A stretch of DNA of 64,000 nucleotides. It comes from Candidatus Limimorpha caballi. GTDB taxonomy: Bacteria; Bacteroidota; Bacteroidia; Bacteroidales; F082. The notes under the pieces were generated by a model. The model did no database searches. It had not been told where the DNA came from and was given only the letters and a program-made list of their open reading frames with translations. Position numbers and translations under genes: made by a program. This document shows, in pieces, positions 1 through 8,934 of the stretch; the stretch's first letter is position 1; every line of letters begins with the position of its first letter. The stretch covers positions 248,001 to 312,000 of the forward strand of contig JAGHUX010000005.1 in assembly GCA_018064605.1 (NCBI GenBank), read 5' to 3'.

Positions 1-476
1 TATTCCTGAAAATAAATGTCGCCGTTTTCGCGGATTGCATTGCCGCCGAGCCACGGAATTTCAGCCTCGTCCATCTCCTTCCGAACCTTGTCGTAAACCG
101 CATGACCGGTCTCAATGTCATGATTACCAACGACAACACAGTCGTAGCCCATGTATTTCATCATGCGCGGGAACAGATGCGGCACGTCGGTTTTCACATA
201 ATTATAATAGTATGGCGCGACATCGCCTTGCAGACAGTCGCCTGCATCGATAAGCAAGACGTTCTCCGCCCCCACCGAGTCGCGCAAGTCGTTGATTTTC
301 TTGCTCACCGCAATCAGACTCGTGGATTTTTCACCCGAGTCAAGATAATCATCATCAAACCAAGCCCCATGAACATCGCCGGTGGAAACGACATGCAACG
401 TATGCCTTTCAGGTTCAGAATTACAAGACACAAACATCATCGCCATGACAATCAATAAAATACGTGACACTTTCAT
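1..476 (-). CDS. 5'-nucleotidase-like metallophosphatase lipoprotein (partial, C-terminus outside window)
   Basis: Reading the minus strand from the ATG at 476 gives a lipoprotein-type signal ending in a Cys after about 18 residues, then metallophosphoesterase motifs in the right order: GDVHG, DAGDCLQG and GNHDIE. These match the N-terminal metal-binding blocks of the bifunctional 5'-nucleotidase / 2',3'-cyclic phosphodiesterase family, which hydrolyses extracytoplasmic nucleotides. The Cys suggests membrane anchoring on the periplasmic or outer side. The gene starts 15 bp after the GH92 stop, so it is probably the last member of that operon. About 158 codons are visible. The family call is firm; the substrate is not. 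Confidence 0.82.
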   Translation of the reverse strand, partial: MKVSRILLIVMAMMFVSCNSEPERHTLHVVSTGDVHGAWFDDDYLDSGEKSTSLIAVSKKINDLRDSVGAENVLLIDAGDCLQGDVAPYYYNYVKTDVPHLFPRMMKYMGYDCVVVGNHDIETGHAVYDKVRKEMDEAEIPWLGGNAIRENGDIYFQE

Positions 477-491
477 TTTAAAACACATTTA

Positions 492-2720
492 TTATTTTCT
501 TCCCATTTTAAATTCAAGCACGCCGCCATCCACAATCTGTTGCTGCGTGATACGCCAGTCGGTAATTGCCACTCCGTTGAGTTTCACCGACTTTACGTAA
601 ATATCTTTATCAGACTTCCTGTTCGACTTGATGGTGAAAGTTTTCCCGTTCGGAAGGTTGATGACCGCTTCGTTGAACAATGGCGTCCCGATTGAAAAGT
701 CACCGCTTCCGGCGTTGAACGGATAGAATCCCATCGACGAGAATATGTACCACGCCGACATCTGTCCGCAGTCGTCGTTACCGGCGTAGCCGCACGGCTT
801 GTCGCTGTAGAACTTGTTACGCACCTCATTTACAAGCTCTTGCGTGCGTTTCGGCTGACCGGCGAAATTGTACATATAAACCGTATGATGCGACGGCTCG
901 TTGCCGTGGGCGTACTGCCCGATGAAGCCCGAGGCGTTGCCGTTTGTCTCGCCGCTCTTCGCCTCAAGCGAGAAATTCTCGTTTAATTTCTCAATGAATT
1001 TCTCTTTCCCACCGAGCAACTCAATGAGTCCCAATGGATTCTGCGGCACGAACCACATATATTGCCATGCGTTGCCTTCGGCGAAATGTCCGTTTTCGTA
1101 ACTCAAGACATCATACGGGCGCACCCAGTTGCCGGACTCGTCTTTCGGCGCGAAAGTGCCTATCGACTCATCGAAGATGTTGCGGTAAAACTCCGAGCGT
1201 TTCAGGAAATGTTTGGCATCATTTGTTTTCCCAAGTTTTTCGGCGGCGGCATAGACGCACCAGTCGTCGAAAGCCTGTTCGAGGGTTATCGAGACGCTCT
1301 CATCCTGAAGCGTCGCCGGATAATAGCCGTATTTTTCCCAAAGTACAAACGGCGAATTATAATGCGGACGGACCGAGCTTTCGTACATCGCCTTATATGC
1401 TTCTTCCTTGTCAAAACCTTGAATGTCAGTGAGTATTGCACGCGAGATGACCGGAATCGCGTGGTTGCCGATCATGCAGTAGTTGTCCTGTCCCCAGAGA
1501 TCCCAGATCGGGAGGTAGCCGTACTCCTGGTGATGCAGCAGCATGGAGTTGATGAAGTCGGCGGTGAGTTCCGGCTCGAGAAGATTGTAGAGCGGATGCG
1601 CCGCGCGGAAGGTGTCCCAAAGCGAAAACGTCGAGTAATACCTCTTCCCTTCCGGCATCTGTTTTATCTCGTAATTCGTTGTCACATAACGGCCATCGAC
1701 GTCGCTCATCACGTTCGGCTGTATGTAGGCGTGATACATTCCCGTGTAGAAAATGCGCTTTTCGGTGTCTGTCCCGCTGATTTCAACCTTCGACAGAGCT
1801 TTCTTCCATGTCTCGTGGGCATCGGCGACGTATTTCTCAAAGTCCCACGATGAACATTCCGCGTTGAAGTTCCGGCGTGCGCCGTCAGAATCGACAGCCG
1901 AGATCGACACCTTTATTAATAAGTCGTCATCGCCGTTGAAGACCATTGCGGCGCGGAGGTTTCTGCCATTGGCGACGGATGTCTCGAAAAGATTCTCGTC
2001 TCCTTTCATAACATAATGATGCACAATGGGTTTCGAGAACTCGGCATGGAAATACACGCGGCGCAGTTTCGCCCAGCCGGTAACAATTCTGTAGCCTTCA
2101 ACGGTGTGGTCATCGACGAAGCGGATCTGGCTGTTGACGATGCTGTAGCCGCGGCGCGAGCTGTAATATGTGTCAGTTCCGCGATATGTCATGTGGTCGA
2201 GGTCGAGGATGACCTGTTGTTTTTCGCCTTCCGGGAATGTGTATCTGTGGATGCCGCAATGTTCGGTGGCTGACAGTTCGACCTTCACACCCGACTCCTG
2301 CAGTTTCACCCAGTAATAGCCGGGGGCGGCGCCTTCTTCGTCATGCGAGAATGTCTGCGAGAAATCGCCCGCCGCGATGTATGACGGTGTCAGGTCGCAT
2401 GTCGCGGGGAGCAGCGACACGTCGATGAGGTCGGTGCAGCCCGTGCCGCTGAGGTGCGTGTGGGTGATGCCATAGATCTTGTCCTTGTCGTAGTCGTAGC
2501 CGGAGCACGGGTCCCAGGTGACGTATTTCTCCGTTTCGGGACTGAGCTGCACCATCCCGAAAGGCACGCACGCGCCGGGGAAAGTGCTGCCGCTGAGTGC
2601 GCCGGTCGCGTCCATCTGCGTCCCGATGAACGGGTCAACGTATTGAGTGTTATCGTTTTGCTGTGCTTTGGATGCCAAAGCGAAAAGCATCAACAATGAT
2701 GAAAGTAGAAGTTTTTTCAT
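492..2720 (-). CDS. GH92 family alpha-mannosidase
   Basis: The 742-residue protein has a signal peptide (MKKLLLSSLLMLFALASKAQ) and then the GH92 layout: the N-terminal beta-sandwich block YVDPFIGT, the mid-protein TFSLWDTFRAAHPL, and the C-terminal signature GNDDCGQMSAWYIFSSMG. GH92 enzymes are Ca2+-dependent exo-acting alpha-mannosidases, mostly alpha-1,2, that trim mannans and N-glycans in the periplasm or at the surface. Full family length. It starts 8 bp after the Fic gene and is followed 15 bp later by the nucleotidase gene. Linkage specificity cannot be read from sequence. Confidence 0.93.
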   Translation of the reverse strand: MKKLLLSSLLMLFALASKAQQNDNTQYVDPFIGTQMDATGALSGSTFPGACVPFGMVQLSPETEKYVTWDPCSGYDYDKDKIYGITHTHLSGTGCTDLIDVSLLPATCDLTPSYIAAGDFSQTFSHDEEGAAPGYYWVKLQESGVKVELSATEHCGIHRYTFPEGEKQQVILDLDHMTYRGTDTYYSSRRGYSIVNSQIRFVDDHTVEGYRIVTGWAKLRRVYFHAEFSKPIVHHYVMKGDENLFETSVANGRNLRAAMVFNGDDDLLIKVSISAVDSDGARRNFNAECSSWDFEKYVADAHETWKKALSKVEISGTDTEKRIFYTGMYHAYIQPNVMSDVDGRYVTTNYEIKQMPEGKRYYSTFSLWDTFRAAHPLYNLLEPELTADFINSMLLHHQEYGYLPIWDLWGQDNYCMIGNHAIPVISRAILTDIQGFDKEEAYKAMYESSVRPHYNSPFVLWEKYGYYPATLQDESVSITLEQAFDDWCVYAAAEKLGKTNDAKHFLKRSEFYRNIFDESIGTFAPKDESGNWVRPYDVLSYENGHFAEGNAWQYMWFVPQNPLGLIELLGGKEKFIEKLNENFSLEAKSGETNGNASGFIGQYAHGNEPSHHTVYMYNFAGQPKRTQELVNEVRNKFYSDKPCGYAGNDDCGQMSAWYIFSSMGFYPFNAGSGDFSIGTPLFNEAVINLPNGKTFTIKSNRKSDKDIYVKSVKLNGVAITDWRITQQQIVDGGVLEFKMGRK

Positions 2721-2728
2721 TTGTATAT

Positions 2729-3901
2729 TTATTTGTTCCTATAATCGTTGTAAACACCCAAACCTTTGACAGTCAACAGATATTTCTGGCGAGGATGGTT
2801 AGGCTTATCGGGATAAAGCATTTTCACGAAACCTTCTTTCAGCGAAGGATTCAACGAATATTCAATAAAATTAGGTCTTTGTTTCAAACCGACCCCCACC
2901 ATCATCTCTTTGACAGACATTTGATTTGTCCCGATGACAGCCACAAGACGCAATATATTTTTGTTATCAGTCATAAACAAATTGCCAACTTGTTCGGGTA
3001 CTTGTTCGGGTAGTTGTTCGGGTACTTGTTCGGGTACTTGTTCGGGTGTATTGACCATTTTCCATTCTTCAGGCGGATTTATTATCATGTATCTGTTTTT
3101 CAGTTCATTATGTTCACCAAGCAACAGATTTCTGAAGAATCTTTCCAAAAATATCGGTTCAGGTTGAACGCCATTTTTATTTTTATAGACATATCTGACC
3201 AATGCATTTCTGAAATACCATGAATTTTCCGCGAAGACATCATTATTCACATCGAACCCGATTGAGCGCAAATATTGAATTGTAAAGACAGCAGTTGTAC
3301 GGGTATTACCTTCCGCGAAAGCGTGAATCTGCCAAAGATTCGCAACAAACTTGCAGATATGCTTGATAATCTCATCGGTCGTCAGACCTCCGTAATTAAA
3401 TTGGCGTTCCTGCTCAATATCATATTCGAGCGCAAGATGAAGGTCAGCGGCATACATATAATTCACGGTATCACCACGCAAGACCCATTCTTTTTTTGTG
3501 ATGTCAAACTCTCTTATTTTTCCAGCAAACTTGAACACACCGTCGAAAATATTCCTGTGAACCTGACGATAGCCGAAAACGCTGAAATTCAAATTATTAG
3601 TACTCAATAATTTAGCGATATTCGCAGACACACGGTCGGCCTCTTCCGTCTCATCGTCATTTGGTTCGCGACTAACTTTAGACTGATAATAAGTCTTCAG
3701 CTGACGTTGAACCTCTTCAATACTAATTGTACCCTCAATGTTTTCCTTTGCCTTTTCCACAAGAAAATCCGACGGCTTCAGTCCGTCAACTTGCTGTAAA
3801 CCAATGGCGGCGCGCCAAAGATACGTTTTCTCAACCTTCTCCGGCTCGCCCTGTCTGATGTACTCGTCGAGGTCCTGGATTGTGTATTTCCTTTCTTCCA
3901 T
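2729..3901 (-). CDS. Fic/DOC family protein with C-terminal winged-helix region
   Basis: The 390-residue protein carries the Fic motif HAFAEGNTRT at about residues 193-202, a variant of HxFx(D/E)GN(G/K)R. His, Glu, Asn and Arg are all kept, so AMP-transfer or a related nucleotide transfer is plausible. An N-terminal helix with IEGT near residue 55 resembles the inhibitory helix of autoinhibited Fic proteins, though the usual upstream Ser/Thr is Lys here. After the Fic core comes a run of PEQV/PEQL units (residues about 285-305), then a basic region that looks like a winged helix. It lies between MsrA and GH92 genes with no obvious functional link. The target is unknown. Confidence 0.88.
   Translation of the reverse strand: MEERKYTIQDLDEYIRQGEPEKVEKTYLWRAAIGLQQVDGLKPSDFLVEKAKENIEGTISIEEVQRQLKTYYQSKVSREPNDDETEEADRVSANIAKLLSTNNLNFSVFGYRQVHRNIFDGVFKFAGKIREFDITKKEWVLRGDTVNYMYAADLHLALEYDIEQERQFNYGGLTTDEIIKHICKFVANLWQIHAFAEGNTRTTAVFTIQYLRSIGFDVNNDVFAENSWYFRNALVRYVYKNKNGVQPEPIFLERFFRNLLLGEHNELKNRYMIINPPEEWKMVNTPEQVPEQVPEQLPEQVPEQVGNLFMTDNKNILRLVAVIGTNQMSVKEMMVGVGLKQRPNFIEYSLNPSLKEGFVKMLYPDKPNHPRQKYLLTVKGLGVYNDYRNK
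2988..3047 (-). repeat. Five 12-bp tandem repeats inside the Fic gene
   Basis: Five consecutive copies of a 12-bp unit (plus strand ACTTGTTCGGGT, third copy AGTTGTTCGGGT) encode alternating Pro-Glu-Gln-Val/Leu units in the linker between the Fic core and the C-terminal region. The unit is a multiple of three, so copy-number change would lengthen or shorten the linker without a frameshift. Confidence 0.95.
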
Positions 3902-3918
3902 AATCTATATTTTTAAAA

Positions 3919-4419
3919 TCAATGTGCATTCTTCGCGAACTCAAACAGTTCGAGCGGTAGATGGCAATAGCCGTCAGGGTTCTTGTCGAGATAATCCTGA
4001 TGATATTCCTCCGCGCTGTAGAAATTCTCGAGCGGCATCACCTCGACGGCGATTTTGCCTTCAATCTCCGTTTGTTTTTCTTTAACAAAATCATCAATTA
4101 TTTGAATATCAGAGTCATCGACATAATAAATTCCGGTTCTGTATTGAAGTCCCACGTCGTGACCCTGTTGATTCACGCTTGTCGGGTCGATGGCGTGGAA
4201 ATACATTTCGAGAAGGAAACGCAGCGTCACCGCTTCGGGGTCATATTCGACCATCACGGTCTCGGCGGCGCGTGTCGCCCCCGTGCACACCTCCTGATAA
4301 GTGGGATTTCGTTTTATGCTGTTGGCGTAACCGACTTCGGTGTCGGCAACGCCCTTTATCATTTTGAAATAATGCTCGGTGCCCCAGAAGCAGCCGCCGG
4401 CGAGATAAATCTTCTTCAT
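3919..4419 (-). CDS. msrA: Peptide-methionine (S)-S-oxide reductase
   Basis: The protein begins KIYLAGGCFWGTEHYF, containing the MsrA active-site motif GCFWG, and continues with GYANS, HDVGLQYRTGIYY and the C-terminal YHQDYLDKNPDGYC. MsrA reduces S-methionine sulfoxide in proteins using thioredoxin. I start at the ATG at 4419 (166 aa) because the family signature begins at once; an in-frame upstream extension adds an unrelated hydrophobic stretch. No MsrB domain is fused. It follows the alkyltransferase-like gene by 97 bp and precedes Fic by 17 bp. Confidence 0.95.
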   Translation of the reverse strand: MKKIYLAGGCFWGTEHYFKMIKGVADTEVGYANSIKRNPTYQEVCTGATRAAETVMVEYDPEAVTLRFLLEMYFHAIDPTSVNQQGHDVGLQYRTGIYYVDDSDIQIIDDFVKEKQTEIEGKIAVEVMPLENFYSAEEYHQDYLDKNPDGYCHLPLELFEFAKNAH

Positions 4420-4516
4420 TCTGACTAAAAAATAAGACTGCAAAGGTAGTGAAAATTTTCGGAATTTCAGATAAAATATGACAATAAATTTACAGACAAA
4501 ATCGTGTCGAAAGTCA

Positions 4517-4843
4517 CTAATCATTACGATAAATCACATTGATTTTATCCGCCGAGACCTTGTCGCCGTCAAACGTGATGCCTTCATCTTCAAGGAGGCG
4601 GCGTTTCTTGGCGATGAGTTCGCCGTCGCGATGTCCGGCGAAACCGCAGAGGCTTCCGTCGGCGGCCACGACACGGTGGCACGGCACTTCCGGCGCGAAC
4701 GGGTTACGCCGCAACGCCTGTCCGACGGCCTGCGCCGACCTGCAGTCGATGCGCCGCGCCAGCTCGCCGTAGGTCACCACGCTGCCGCGAGGGATGAGGC
4801 GCGTGGCGTCATATACTTTTTGTTGGAAGTCGGTTATTTTCAT
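4517..4843 (-). CDS. MGMT-family methylated-DNA--protein cysteine methyltransferase
   Basis: This short protein (108 aa) has the alkyltransferase DNA-binding segment (GSVVTYGELAR, QAVGQALRRNPFAPEV) and the active-site motif PCHRVV. The Cys is present, unlike alkyltransferase-like proteins where it is Trp or Ala. Only the C-terminal DNA-binding/active-site domain is present, as in many stand-alone MGMT-domain proteins. It probably accepts alkyl groups from O6-alkylguanine or flags such lesions; activity is not certain at this length. Confidence 0.86.
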   Translation of the reverse strand: MKITDFQQKVYDATRLIPRGSVVTYGELARRIDCRSAQAVGQALRRNPFAPEVPCHRVVAADGSLCGFAGHRDGELIAKKRRLLEDEGITFDGDKVSADKINVIYRND

Positions 4844-4963
4844 GATTCAAAAATTTCAACAATCATCGCGTCGCCGTGCGTCTCACAACCACGAATTTCA
4901 CGAAGTTTTCAACACCGCGAATTTCACGAATGACACGAATATTTCCGCCGTGGGTTTTCCGCC

Positions 4964-4991
4964 GTGGAGACGCACTGCGATGCGTCTCTAC
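4964..4991. repeat. 28-bp palindromic repeat, copy 1
   Basis: An inverted repeat of form GTGGAGACGCA-N6-TGCGTCTCTAC, with one G-T pair in the stem if transcribed. It has the same length and end bases as the copies at 5025-5052 and 62348-62375, while the inner stem bases differ and stay complementary. Confidence 0.9.
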
Positions 4992-5024
4992 AAACGGACA
5001 ACCTTGGTTTGACAATACCTCTGA

Positions 5025-5052
5025 GTAGAGACGGGGCATGCCCCGTCTCTAC
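5025..5052. repeat. 28-bp perfect palindrome, copy 2
   Basis: A perfect 28-bp palindrome built from GTAGAGACGGGGCA and its reverse complement. It lies 33 bp from copy 1. It may work as a bidirectional terminator for the island's last gene, or be a small REP-like mobile palindrome. Confidence 0.95.
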
Positions 5053-5131
5053 AGCCGGACATCCCCGATTTTCCGCCGTCTTCCCTCTTTCTCTTCAGCT
5101 TAGCATTTCAGACTGATGTCCTTTGGTGAAA

Positions 5132-6874
5132 CTAAGGAACGAGGACGAGGCGCAAGCCATAGTAGAAGCGCCTGCGGTCGAGCGAACAGTCGCTCCGACT
5201 CGAGACACGGCAGTCCTTTGCGTAGTTGTCCCATCCACCGCCGCGAAGAACGCGGCGGGAGCCCGACGACGGTCCTGTCGGGTTGGTCTGAGAACCGCTG
5301 CCGTAGCTCCCGTACCAGTCATAGCACCACTCATGGACGTTGCCGCTCATGTCGTAGATCCCGAGTTCGTTGGGCGACTTAGTGCCAACGGGATGAGTCT
5401 TGGAGCCACTGTTTTCTCTATACCACGCCACATCGCTTATATTGTCGCTCCCACTGTATATATACCCTCTGCTCTTCATTCCGCCTCTCGACGCGTACTC
5501 CCACTCCGCCTCCGTCGGAAGACGAAACATCTTCCCGTCGAGATGACTCGCGCAAAGTCGGTTCAGTTTGCCCATGAATTCCTGACAGTCGCTCCAGCTG
5601 GTCCTTTCCACTGGAAGATTGCCACCCTTGAAAGAACTCGGGTTGGTTCCCATCACCGCCTCCCAGAGTTCCTGGGTCACCTCGAACTTGCCTATGTAGT
5701 AGTCACTCAGGGTCACGCTGTGGGTAGGCTTCTCGTCATTATCGGCGTAACTGTCACTGCTTGAAGCTCCCATGGTGAACGTGCCACCCTTCACCGCCAC
5801 CATCTCGAAAGAGACACCATTAATTGTGAAGGTCTTATCATTGGAGTGTGCCGCCTTCTCTTTGGCTTGTTGTTCGAGAAGCTCTTTGTCCTTATAGCTC
5901 TTGAGTTCTGACGAGAGTTTTACACAGTTGTCCTCACTTACATTCAGTTTTGATTGCAGGATGCAGATCTCCTCATTCTTTTCATTCAGTTCTGATTGCA
6001 ATGCACTTACATCCATCGACAGACGCATTCGTTCTTCCGTAAGTCTTTGTGTTTCTGACTCCTTTTCTTGTATTTTGTTTTCAAGTTCCCGCCTCACAGC
6101 ATCTGAATTCCTGACAGCATTCCATGTACTTCGCATCACGAATAAATGGTCTTTGTCTCCTTTGGGCTTTTCATCAAAAACAGGATTGAATGTCCAACCG
6201 CATTTCTTGCAAAAAACATTCTCAATTGGCTGTTGAGTCGAACAAACAGGGCATTTCTTTTCGATGTTGCCTATTTGCTTCTGTTTTTCAAGTATTTTTT
6301 GCGCATCCGACGCGATAGTGGAGACATGGTGTTGGTAGTCCGATGCTTCCATCTTGATTTCTTCAACAATCTCCGCCCTATGTCGTCTCACATTCTCTTC
6401 CGCCTTGCGTCTGGCTTCCTCTGCAATTCTTTCTTCGTATTCTTTCTTGCAGATGTTGATGGTTTTCAACAAGGATTCAAATGCCACCTCTGGACTTGAA
6501 TAATATTCAATAAAATCAAGTGGACGCACCATCATGCGGAACTTTTTATTATACTGGCTGTCGTCAATCTTGAAAGGAACAATCAGTTTTTCTTGTTCCA
6601 ATGCTTCAAAAATCTCACCGGTGGTCCACGGCGAAGCATTGGAATGTTCAGAAGAGACAAAAACCAACATCTTCGACTCGGTAATGGCATCTGTTATAAC
6701 CTCCACGAACTCACTTCCGCTGTATATACCATCCTTATCAAGCCAATAAGTAATATTGTGTTTGTCTAAAAAATCCATCAATTTCAAGACAGCACTATCT
6801 TCCCTCGGATTCCCGTGTTCATCAACATAATCCTTACGGCAATAACTGATAAAAACATCGTACTTCATTTCCAT
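5132..6874 (-). CDS. TIR - zinc ribbon - coiled coil - FGE-sulfatase (SUMF1-like) protein
   Basis: Domains in order over 580 aa: TIR at 3-140 (YDVFISYCRKD, DKDGIYSGSEF, SPWTTGEIF with the putative NADase Glu at 87); helical linker; zinc ribbon with CPVC (208-211) and CKKC (222-225); coiled coil about 255-340; FGE-sulfatase fold 350-580 (GGTFTMG, KFEVTQELW, RLPTEAEWEY, DMSGNVHEW, ending YGLRLVL). The Cys pair used by aerobic formylglycine-generating enzymes is not in place, so this fold is probably a ligand- or target-binding module. ATGs lie at 6874 and 6868; a TTG at 6883 overlaps the upstream TGA. GAGG upstream fits the 6868 start best by spacing. Last gene of a three-gene unit with the channel and RyR genes. 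Confidence 0.9.
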   Translation of the reverse strand: MEMKYDVFISYCRKDYVDEHGNPREDSAVLKLMDFLDKHNITYWLDKDGIYSGSEFVEVITDAITESKMLVFVSSEHSNASPWTTGEIFEALEQEKLIVPFKIDDSQYNKKFRMMVRPLDFIEYYSSPEVAFESLLKTINICKKEYEERIAEEARRKAEENVRRHRAEIVEEIKMEASDYQHHVSTIASDAQKILEKQKQIGNIEKKCPVCSTQQPIENVFCKKCGWTFNPVFDEKPKGDKDHLFVMRSTWNAVRNSDAVRRELENKIQEKESETQRLTEERMRLSMDVSALQSELNEKNEEICILQSKLNVSEDNCVKLSSELKSYKDKELLEQQAKEKAAHSNDKTFTINGVSFEMVAVKGGTFTMGASSSDSYADNDEKPTHSVTLSDYYIGKFEVTQELWEAVMGTNPSSFKGGNLPVERTSWSDCQEFMGKLNRLCASHLDGKMFRLPTEAEWEYASRGGMKSRGYIYSGSDNISDVAWYRENSGSKTHPVGTKSPNELGIYDMSGNVHEWCYDWYGSYGSGSQTNPTGPSSGSRRVLRGGGWDNYAKDCRVSSRSDCSLDRRRFYYGLRLVLVP

Positions 6875-6879
6875 ATTCC

Positions 6880-8934
6880 TCAATTTCTAATTATGTCAAC
6901 TATTCCTTTTGTAATGCCGAAGTCATACCTGTTGACGTTCTTGCCATTCTTGTCTTCCCTCAAGTCGGCAAACGGTCGGATGTCGTAATGCGCCTTCAGC
7001 CTGTTCTTGTAGTCTTTCTTCAACGAACCGTCTTCGGCTATTGATTTTTCTATTTCATCAGACTCCTTTTCCGTCACCGGCCTGTAACCCATAAGCAGCT
7101 TCTCCACGTTCCAGCGGTTGTGCTCAACCTCCGCAAGAAGCCCGATTTCCTCCTCCGTCAAATTCCTTAATGTCAACGACTTGTAATCAACCCCGACACT
7201 ACGCAGTTTCGTCGGGATAGTCATCGCATTGTAGATGTTCGACCACTTGTCGGAAACCGAGCAATCGTTCCACTCATTATCAACAACATTGCATGGATAA
7301 TGCGGAGGCGCTCCGTTAAAATCATCAAGAACGCGATAGAGATAGTTCACGCGCTTGGCCCATCCGGTCAGCGTCTCATCAAGCTCGCAACCGTCGTTCA
7401 ACATTCCGAACGGATACACGTTCCTGTATTTCCGGTATTTTGCGTTGCCTTTCTTTATGATGTTGAGCAACTCCGCCGAAGTGTTCTGGCGCACCAGAAC
7501 AACGACTTCGTCCTTCTCTTTCCTGCCATCGACAGACAGCCCTTTATCATAAACAGCATCAGGAAGATACAAGCCTGCGGCCAAGCTCTTGGCGGTATCG
7601 TCCATACACGACGCAATGGTGAGAATCTCCCTGTCGTTATCCGCGCATTCCTCGATATAACTCCTTATCCATCCGTCAACAACATTTCCTTTAATAAACT
7701 CAAATTCAACATCAAGGAAACCATCTGCATTTAAAGGCATTTCACATCCATCATGGCGACATGTATAACGGCAGTTTTCGAAAAACCTGTTGTTGGCGCC
7801 GACCAAAAACTTCATCTCGGCATCGGCGTTTTCGTCGATGAAAGTGATCCTCGTCTTCCTCCTCTTTGTGCTGAAATTCGGGAAATGGCAGACGTGCGCC
7901 GCCTCCATGCCGAGCATGACTCCCATCTGGGTCATCCCGACGATGATGAGATGTACATATTTGTCAGAATCCTTATCAATTCCGTCACGGTCGAGACTCG
8001 GATAACTCACGCCGTTGATTTTGCTTTCGCAGCTAACGAAGAGTTTGCGCGCCCACGTCTCGTAGAAGTTAAACGGATAGAAATCAATCTTTTTCTTCAC
8101 TTCATCCATAATGTCGCTCGTCTGGAAGAGCACGAATGTCGAGCGGTTACGCAGGTATGTCACGCAGCCGATTTTCATATTTTCAGGAATCTGTTTCGCG
8201 ATAATTTCCAAGCTGTTGATGTTCAACGTATCATGATCGACATCATCATCTTCGCCGATAAGGTAAATGCGTTTCGCCTTTGATACTTTTATGTTTTTCA
8301 GGTCTTCGGCGGAGAGACGGTTGCCGTGGACAAGCACAATTTTATCTTGTTCTTTCCTGTCAAGATCCGTGAACAGCTGCTCACGCACCGCCTCGACATC
8401 CCGAGATGTCATCAGGACTATTTTCCCTTTGAATTTCTCCTTTTTGTCGCCTACGATCTGCCTTATCAGAGTCGGCACCATATCATTACAGCCCAAAATG
8501 ACGGTATGGTTTCTGAAGTCATATCTCACATAACCTTTCCTGTACTTATCAACACGCTGCTGCACGTAGTTGCCGCACATCGATATCAGCACGCCGGCGA
8601 AAGCGGTGGCACCTGCCAAGGCTGTGAACAGAAACGCCCAGTAAGGGAATCCTTCCTTTTTTTCATTATCAATGCAGACACGCCCGTCTTTCGTTGCATC
8701 CAGATTGATGTACGACGTATTGACTTTGGCACCGAAATTACCCGGGTCTAAATACACTTCAAGTGCATCACCAACATTGAATCTTATATCCCCTGATTCC
8801 CTGTTTGCCAACGATACCAGCAACGCAGAAGCGAGGAAAAGCACCACCAATATTATGACGAGGCACAGCAGTTGTTTCCACCATGACGACGACAGACTTT
8901 TGTCGAAATATCTTTTCAGCGGTAAGTTCATCAT
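6880..8934 (-). CDS. CASTOR/POLLUX-like channel with two Rossmann domains and a RyR-like C-terminus
   Basis: The 684-residue protein has TM1 (about 21-43), a short loop with the pore-like sequence YLDPGNFG (61-68), and TM2 (about 99-121). A TrkA-N/RCK-type Rossmann domain follows (NHTVILGCNDMVPTLIRQI, about 142-300), then a second one (HLIIVGMTQMGVMLG, from about 332). DPG(N/T) before TM2 and NHTVILG after it match bacterial relatives of the plant CASTOR/POLLUX cation channels. The last 85 residues (EHNRWNVEKLLMGYRP) look like a ryanodine-receptor RyR domain. It overlaps the upstream RyR gene by 4 bp and the TIR-FGE gene follows closely, so the three are probably translationally coupled. Channel identity is by motif resemblance; ion and ligand are unknown. 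Confidence 0.75.
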   Translation of the reverse strand: MMNLPLKRYFDKSLSSSWWKQLLCLVIILVVLFLASALLVSLANRESGDIRFNVGDALEVYLDPGNFGAKVNTSYINLDATKDGRVCIDNEKKEGFPYWAFLFTALAGATAFAGVLISMCGNYVQQRVDKYRKGYVRYDFRNHTVILGCNDMVPTLIRQIVGDKKEKFKGKIVLMTSRDVEAVREQLFTDLDRKEQDKIVLVHGNRLSAEDLKNIKVSKAKRIYLIGEDDDVDHDTLNINSLEIIAKQIPENMKIGCVTYLRNRSTFVLFQTSDIMDEVKKKIDFYPFNFYETWARKLFVSCESKINGVSYPSLDRDGIDKDSDKYVHLIIVGMTQMGVMLGMEAAHVCHFPNFSTKRRKTRITFIDENADAEMKFLVGANNRFFENCRYTCRHDGCEMPLNADGFLDVEFEFIKGNVVDGWIRSYIEECADNDREILTIASCMDDTAKSLAAGLYLPDAVYDKGLSVDGRKEKDEVVVLVRQNTSAELLNIIKKGNAKYRKYRNVYPFGMLNDGCELDETLTGWAKRVNYLYRVLDDFNGAPPHYPCNVVDNEWNDCSVSDKWSNIYNAMTIPTKLRSVGVDYKSLTLRNLTEEEIGLLAEVEHNRWNVEKLLMGYRPVTEKESDEIEKSIAEDGSLKKDYKNRLKAHYDIRPFADLREDKNGKNVNRYDFGITKGIVDIIRN

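Larger units (their letters stand above)
4844..5131. other. Intergenic spacer with CACGAAT-type repeats and two palindromes
   Basis: No gene is seen in these 288 bp. The left part (about 4889-4940) holds several copies of a CACGAAT / GCGAATTTCACGAA motif, a common intergenic texture in this group. The right part holds two 28-bp palindromes, listed separately. The spacer separates the housekeeping genes on the left from the island on the right and lies just downstream of the island's last gene, so the palindromes may act as a terminator or mark the island edge. Confidence 0.7.

Noticed and set aside
2988..3047. CRISPR- or origin-like tandem repeat
   Set aside because: Twelve-bp units are contiguous and in frame with the Fic gene.
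4420..4524. Longer N-terminus for MsrA
   Set aside because: The extension is hydrophobic and unlike the family; the GCFWG motif lies right after the ATG at 4419.
5132..6874. FGE domain as activator of the sulfatase at 48770
   Set aside because: The FGE fold lacks the Cys pair, is fused to a TIR, and the sulfatase is Ser-type, which needs a radical SAM maturase.
5132..6874. Active diversity-generating retroelement here
   Set aside because: No reverse transcriptase, template repeat or accessory gene is in the window.
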